Shown here piece after piece: positions 60,223 to 64,000 of a stretch of 64,000 nt of DNA. The translations under genes were made by a program, and so were the position numbers. Under the pieces are notes generated by a model. That model was not told where the DNA came from, made no database searches, and was given only the letters and a program-made list of their open reading frames with translations. Within the stretch, counting starts at the first letter, position 1. Each line of letters starts with the position of its first letter. Source of the DNA: Streptomyces sp. NBC_01571 (lineage in GTDB: Bacteria; Actinomycetota; Actinomycetes; Streptomycetales; Streptomycetaceae); the NCBI RefSeq assembly GCF_026339875.1, contig NZ_JAPEPZ010000001.1:1054001-1118000 (forward strand). Reading direction: 5' to 3'.

Positions 60223-62053
60223 CGGCGGAGGCCTTCAGGGGAGCCGGCCGGGGGCCGGGCGTTCCGCCGTCGAGCACGTCACGGTAGGCGGCGTGGGGCC
60301 AGAGGTCGTCGTGGGCGGCGACGGTGCGGACGCGGCCCTCGTGGAGCCAGGCGACCCTGTCGGCCGCGGCGGCCACGGTGGCGCGCCGGGTGATGTGCAG
60401 GACGGTGCGTCCGGCCGTCTCCCCGCGCAGGGCGTGCAGCGCCGCGGCTTCGGTGGCGCCGTCCAGGCCGCAGGTCGCGTCGTCCAGGACGATCAGGCGG
60501 CTGTCGCGGGCGAGCGCTCTGGCCAGGCCGAGGCGCTGGCGTTCTCCGCCGGACAGGACGAGGGAGGCCATCGGCGTGCGGTAGCCGTCCGGCGGACGAA
60601 GGCCTCGGCCTGCGCGGCCCGCGCGGCCGCGGAGTCGCGACGGCGGCGGCGCCGGGCCGAGGCCTAGGCCGAGTGCGTCCTGGACCGTGGCGCCGGTCAG
60701 CACCGGGTCGGCGAAGGCACAGGAGATCGCGGTGGGCAGTTCGTCGGGGTGGATCGCCGCCAGCGGGACGCCGTCGAGCGTGACGGTGCCCTCGTCGGGT
60801 TCGGCCAGGCCCACGGCGAGCGCGGCCACCAGCGAGGTCACCGAGTCGGGGGCGCCCACGAGGGCGGTCCAGGAGCCGTCGGGCACCGTCAGGTCCAGTC
60901 CGTCCAGGGCGACGGCACCCTGACGGTGTACGACGACGCCCCGCAGTTCCAGACGGCCCGGACCGGCGGGCAGCGGACGGGGGGTGATCCTGCGGACCGG
61001 CAGGGTGAGTACGTCGGTGAGCCGGGCCGCGCCCGCCCGGGCCTGGGCCACGTCGAGGAGGCTCTGTGCGGTACCGAGGCCGCTGAGGCCGATGCCGGTG
61101 TAGCCGAGGGCGGTCAGCAGATCACCGACCTCGAGCCGGCCCGCGGCGACCTGCGTTCCCGCGACGGCCAGGACCGTGAGCTGGGTGGCCGGGGCGAGCA
61201 GGCCGGTGCACCAGGCGGTGCGGCGCTGGGTGTCCCACAGTTCGTGTCCCAGTCTCGACAGGTGCGGCAGGGGACGCAGCACGCGCTGGATCTCCCGGGT
61301 GACGGTGGCCGAGGCGGCGATGCTGCGGCTGCCGCTCAGCGCGTCGAGCAGTCCGGACGCCAGTTGCGCCTGGGTCCGCTGGTATCCGTCGCCCGCGTGG
61401 GTGGTGCGGCGCAGTGGGCGGCGGATCACCGCGTAGCCGGTGGGCGCGGTGACCAGGAACGCCAGGGACAGCAGCGGGGAGAGCAGGGTCAGGGCGACGA
61501 CGGCGACGGCGGCCATGAGCAGTTGCGCGGCCGAGTAGACCAGTGCGGGCGCGGCCAGTGCGGCCTGCGGGGCGCTGGCGGTCAGACGGGCGACGAGGTC
61601 ACCGACCGGCATACGGGAGACGGCGGCGGGACCGGCGGCCAGCATGCGGCGGATCGCCGTGGTGCGGATGCGGGATGCCGCGTCGGCGCTGGAGCGCGGG
61701 GCGGCGTACTGGGCTGCGGCCTCGGCGGCTGTCAGCAGGGCGAGCAGCGCGATGAGTTGGCGGCCAGTGGCTGTACCGGCCCCGGCCAGCGCCTGGTTGA
61801 CGGCGCGGGCCAGCAGGGCCGGCAGCAGCAGGGTCGCGGTGGTGCTGGCGGCCACGGCCAGGGCCAGGACGGCCGCCCAGCGTCCGCCCGCGGCCGGCAG
61901 CAACAGGTGTGGTGGCCGGGGCGTTTCGGGCCGGTCACTGTCATCTGGCCCGGTGTCGTCGGCGGTGGGGGGAACCGGTCGTGCGGGGGGCCGGTCCGGC
62001 GAGCCGGTCGGGGCGGGCTGCGGCGGAGCGGCGTCGGTTCGGTCGCTGTGCAT
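60215..62053 (-). CDS. ABC exporter of the lanthipeptide cluster (RamA-like)
   Basis: A 612-residue fused membrane/ATPase half-transporter. A Pro-rich N terminus (1-50) precedes six helices (about 58-330) and the nucleotide-binding domain. Signature LSGGERQRLGLARAL, Walker B LIVLDDAT and H-loop-like ITRRAT (Arg where His is usual) are visible, but the Walker A position reads VGAPDSVTS, lacking the GxGKS core. So one ATP site of the heterodimer is probably inactive. The ATG at 62053 has GGAGGG at six bases. Two hairpins separate it from the precursor gene. Confidence 0.87.
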   Translation of the reverse strand: MHSDRTDAAPPQPAPTGSPDRPPARPVPPTADDTGPDDSDRPETPRPPHLLLPAAGGRWAAVLALAVAASTTATLLLPALLARAVNQALAGAGTATGRQLIALLALLTAAEAAAQYAAPRSSADAASRIRTTAIRRMLAAGPAAVSRMPVGDLVARLTASAPQAALAAPALVYSAAQLLMAAVAVVALTLLSPLLSLAFLVTAPTGYAVIRRPLRRTTHAGDGYQRTQAQLASGLLDALSGSRSIAASATVTREIQRVLRPLPHLSRLGHELWDTQRRTAWCTGLLAPATQLTVLAVAGTQVAAGRLEVGDLLTALGYTGIGLSGLGTAQSLLDVAQARAGAARLTDVLTLPVRRITPRPLPAGPGRLELRGVVVHRQGAVALDGLDLTVPDGSWTALVGAPDSVTSLVAALAVGLAEPDEGTVTLDGVPLAAIHPDELPTAISCAFADPVLTGATVQDALGLGLGPAPPPSRLRGRAGRAGRGLRPPDGYRTPMASLVLSGGERQRLGLARALARDSRLIVLDDATCGLDGATEAAALHALRGETAGRTVLHITRRATVAAAADRVAWLHEGRVRTVAAHDDLWPHAAYRDVLDGGTPGPRPAPLKASAGD

Positions 62054-62075
62054 GAAGCCCTCCGGGGGAAAGTGG

Positions 62076-62107
62076 CCGGTCCGGACGGCCGAAGCCGCCC
62101 GGACCGG
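62076..62107 (-). other. Hairpin before the ABC gene
   Basis: CCGGTCCGG (62076-62084) pairs with CCGGACCGG (62099-62107), and the stem extends inward with one mismatch. It lies between the precursor and transporter genes and may modulate read-through or RNA stability. Confidence 0.5.
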
Positions 62108-62120
62108 TTCGTCGGGGGGT

Positions 62121-62149
62121 GCCGGCCGCGCCGGGGCGGCGCGGCCGGC
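62121..62149 (-). terminator. Attenuator-like hairpin after the lanthipeptide precursor
   Basis: A perfect 12-base stem (62121-62132 with 62138-62149) with a five-base loop begins eight bases after the precursor stop on the minus strand. Partial termination here would make more precursor than transporter mRNA, a common layout in lanthipeptide operons. Confidence 0.6.
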
Positions 62150-62156
62150 GGCTGGA

Positions 62157-62282
62157 TCAGAGGCAGAGCAGGGTGCTCACGGTGCTGTTGGTGCAGTTGA
62201 CGGCGCTCAGGGAGCTGAGAACGGAGCGGTACTCGAGGATTTCCTCGGGGGTCTCCAGGGCCTGCAGGCTGAGGATGGACAT
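62157..62282 (-). CDS. Class III lanthipeptide precursor peptide (SapB/AmfS-like)
   Basis: A 41-residue peptide starting MSILSLQALETPEE and ending in a Ser/Thr/Cys-rich core. The leader has the LQALETP block that matches the LxLQxM(E/D)TP recognition box of RamS and AmfS. The core has two copies of the SxxSxxxC labionin/lanthionine motif: Ser23-Ser26-Cys30 and Ser33-Ser36-Cys40. These should become two rings by dehydration and Michael-type cyclisation by the adjacent LanKC. The core (SSLSAVNC...STVSTLLC) is hydrophobic and lacks basic residues, suggesting a surfactant morphogen like SapB rather than an antibiotic. The ATG at 62282 has GGAAGGGG at six bases. The gene lies between the LanKC and two ABC genes, the ramCSAB order. 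Confidence 0.92.
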   Translation of the reverse strand: MSILSLQALETPEEILEYRSVLSSLSAVNCTNSTVSTLLCL

Positions 62283-62400
62283 GATGGTCCCCTTCCGGGT
62301 GGTGGTGGGTGCTTCCGGCGGTCTGCCGGAACTCTGTGGGCGGCCTGATTCCCGGGCCGCGGGCGGGATGCGCCGGCGCGCTGTCGGACAGTCGGTGCCG

Positions 62401-62468
62401 TGTCAGCCGGTGCCGCGTCAGTCGTCCGGTGCCGTGTCAGCCGGTGCCGCGTCAGTCGTCCGGTGCCG
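62401..62468. repeat. Two perfect 34-base tandem repeats
   Basis: Bases 62401-62434 and 62435-62468 are identical; partial copies flank them (about 62392-62502). They fill most of the gap between the LanKC stop and the precursor start, the probable promoter region of the precursor gene. A regulator-binding array or slippage product. Confidence 0.8.
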
Positions 62469-62534
62469 GCCGGTCGCAGTCGGTCGTCCGGTGCCGGCCG
62501 GTTGAGTCCGTTGATCGCTACCGGCCGGTCGGAG

Positions 62535-63998
62535 TCAGCCGGCCGGTGTCGGGAGGGCGCCGGACGGTGGCCGCTGCCGGGCGGAACCGGTCTTCGGAGC
62601 GGCGAGTTCGGCCGGCTCGGTGGGAACGGTCAGGAAGGGCAGCGTCGGGGTCCCCGCGTACACGGCGCCGAGGGCGGTCATCACACCCGCGTTCCCCGTG
62701 GCCAGGTCCATGGACAGACGCAGCAACTGCTCCCCGGGAAAGGCCGGATGGCCCTCGTACGGAACGACGTGCCACAGCAGTCGGCGTACGTGCCGCCGGA
62801 TCACCTCGGTGCGCTCCGCGGCGTCGGGGTCCAGCAGCGCCTGCAGCCCGATCAGTCCGGCGCGACCGTTGAACAGCCCGGGCTGGACGATGAACTCCGG
62901 TACGGCGTCACGGGCGATGCGCTCCAGCTGATCCGCGAGCCCGACGTCGGGCCGGTGTTTCAGGTGCGCCTGCACCACCGCGGCGATGCCCGCGCTGCCG
63001 GACTCCAGGTAGGGCAGGACGCGGACGCCGTCGTCGACCTGGAGGGTGCCATCCTCGGCCACCACGCACCGCGCGAGGTCGTGCTCCAGGGCGCGGCCCG
63101 CCAGATCGAGCAGGTTGCTGTCGGCCGAGACCTGGTGCAGGTGCAGCAACAGCAGCGCGGTTCCACTGGCCCCGTGGACGAGGCCGGTCCTCGATCCGTC
63201 CGGCGGCGCGGCCCGGTCGAGGTGCAGTCCGGCGGCGGCCCGCTCGGCGGCCTCGACCGCGGCGTCGTACAGGGTCCGGTCCCCGGTGGTCCGGGCGAAG
63301 GAGAGCAGGCACAGCCCGATGCCGGCCAGGCCGCCCAGCAGATCCGGGCCGTATCCCTCGGAATCGTCCTTCAGCAGACGGTCAAGCAGGTCCATGGCCT
63401 GTTGCCGGTGTCCGAGCAGGTCGAGGACGTAGGCCACGCCATGTCCTCCAACCAGCAGGCCGGGCCGCAGTGGCTGGCGGTCGACCGCCTTGAGCAGCCA
63501 GCCCACATGTGCGGGATCCACCCGGGCACCGGTCGTATGGCAGGCCCACAGCACACCCGCCGCGCCGTACGCCAGTCCCAGGCCGTCGTGGGTGAACTGG
63601 CTCGGGTCGCCGGGGAAGAGTCTGTCGGTGCGGTGCGGGGTGGCGCTGGCCGCTGTCGCCGCGGCCAGTTCGTCGCGCAAGCGGGGCCACGCGGCCGCCT
63701 CGCCGCTGAACAGCTCGCCGAACTCCTCCGGCGGAACCCGGCGTTGGGGGTTCGCGGGACGGCCGGCGAGCTCCGGCGGCTCCGCCGTGGGCAGTGCGAA
63801 CCTCTCCCGCGCGGCGGCCCGGAGCGTGTCGGCCTTGTGCGCACTCAGTACCGTCAGGGGCAGCAGCGGCATGAAGATCCACAGCCGCAGGGCGGCCGGG
63901 GCGTGGTCGTCGACGGCGAACCCGGTCAGCCCGGGCGGCGCGGCGAAACCCGCTGCGCCCAGTGCGGGCCGGACGAACGCGTCGGCGGGCGAGGAGAG
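62535..63998 (-). CDS. Class III lanthipeptide synthetase LanKC (RamC-like), C-terminal part
   Basis: The frame is open from the right edge (last full codon at 63998), so the lyase and kinase domains lie outside the window. What remains is about 487 residues: the end of the kinase-cyclase linker and a LanC-like alpha-barrel cyclase domain with the repeated GGxxG segments (YGAAGVLWACH, GGHGVAYVLDLLG, LLGGLAGIGLCLLS, VHGASGTALLLLH, FNGRAGLIGLQAL). The Cys-His zinc ligands of class I, II and IV cyclases are not seen, which points to class III. Full-length relatives dehydrate Ser by phosphorylation and elimination, then form lanthionine or labionin rings. It precedes the precursor gene, as ramC precedes ramS. 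Confidence 0.9.
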   Translation of the reverse strand, partial: LSSPADAFVRPALGAAGFAAPPGLTGFAVDDHAPAALRLWIFMPLLPLTVLSAHKADTLRAAARERFALPTAEPPELAGRPANPQRRVPPEEFGELFSGEAAAWPRLRDELAAATAASATPHRTDRLFPGDPSQFTHDGLGLAYGAAGVLWACHTTGARVDPAHVGWLLKAVDRQPLRPGLLVGGHGVAYVLDLLGHRQQAMDLLDRLLKDDSEGYGPDLLGGLAGIGLCLLSFARTTGDRTLYDAAVEAAERAAAGLHLDRAAPPDGSRTGLVHGASGTALLLLHLHQVSADSNLLDLAGRALEHDLARCVVAEDGTLQVDDGVRVLPYLESGSAGIAAVVQAHLKHRPDVGLADQLERIARDAVPEFIVQPGLFNGRAGLIGLQALLDPDAAERTEVIRRHVRRLLWHVVPYEGHPAFPGEQLLRLSMDLATGNAGVMTALGAVYAGTPTLPFLTVPTEPAELAAPKTGSARQRPPSGALPTPAG

Positions 63999-64000
63999 TT

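Noticed and set aside
62392..62502. CRISPR array
   Set aside because: The repeats are direct and contiguous without unique spacers, and no cas genes are present.

Overview
The window reads as chromosomal DNA from a Streptomyces-type actinomycete. Base composition is very GC-rich with strong G/C at codon third positions. GTG and TTG starts are common. Typical lineage markers are present: a WhiB-like protein, a GAF-ANTAR protein, RsbW/SpoIIE-type regulators, an ECF42 sigma factor with DGPF proteins, an MptB/GT87 mannosyltransferase pair, a second Rho, a Pls-type NRPS protein and a SapB-type lanthipeptide locus. No rRNA, tRNA, CRISPR array or insertion sequence was recognised.

Layout. 1-6.9 kb: the end of a sensor kinase, an APH-fold kinase, a quinone oxidoreductase-like enzyme, an HD protein divergent from a GlxA/AraC regulator, and a GH13 glucosidase. 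7-9.4 kb: a three-gene ECF42 operon with a recognisable promoter. 9.5-24.4 kb: cytochrome P450, methyltransferase, a short Rho paralogue behind a C-rich leader, a D,D-carboxypeptidase overlapping a convergent GT87 gene, MptB, glutaminase, UppP, a crcB-DUF190-crcB fluoride operon, an SMP-30 enzyme, a decayed LacI remnant, VOC and MarR genes and a membrane protein. 24.5-31 kb: SseB and GtrA, then a two-gene RNA-repair system (RNA ligase-kinase fusion, and a five-domain MJ1316/EEP/2H/nucleotidyltransferase protein). 31-35.9 kb: small stress and regulatory genes. 36-45.1 kb: a leftward five-gene biosynthetic operon that should make L-2,3-diaminopropionate and feed it to an A-T-TE NRPS and a membrane Pls-family protein. 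45.5-58 kb: assorted regulators and enzymes, including a 988-residue PAS/GAF/SpoIIE/ATPase protein. 58.2-64 kb: a class III lanthipeptide cluster (LanKC running off the edge, a 41-residue precursor, two ABC transporters).

The two most interesting systems are the RNA-repair pair at 25943-30966 and the diaminopropionate-NRPS-Pls operon at 36000-45145. The lanthipeptide precursor is too short for routine gene calling and is described here in full.

A caution for users: five genes (35.8, 48.4, 55.1, 57.7 and 58.46 kb) are each broken by what looks like the loss of one base, all of the same sign. That pattern suggests sequence errors at least as much as real pseudogenes. Starts were chosen by eye from ribosome binding sites and family alignment from memory; no database search was run.
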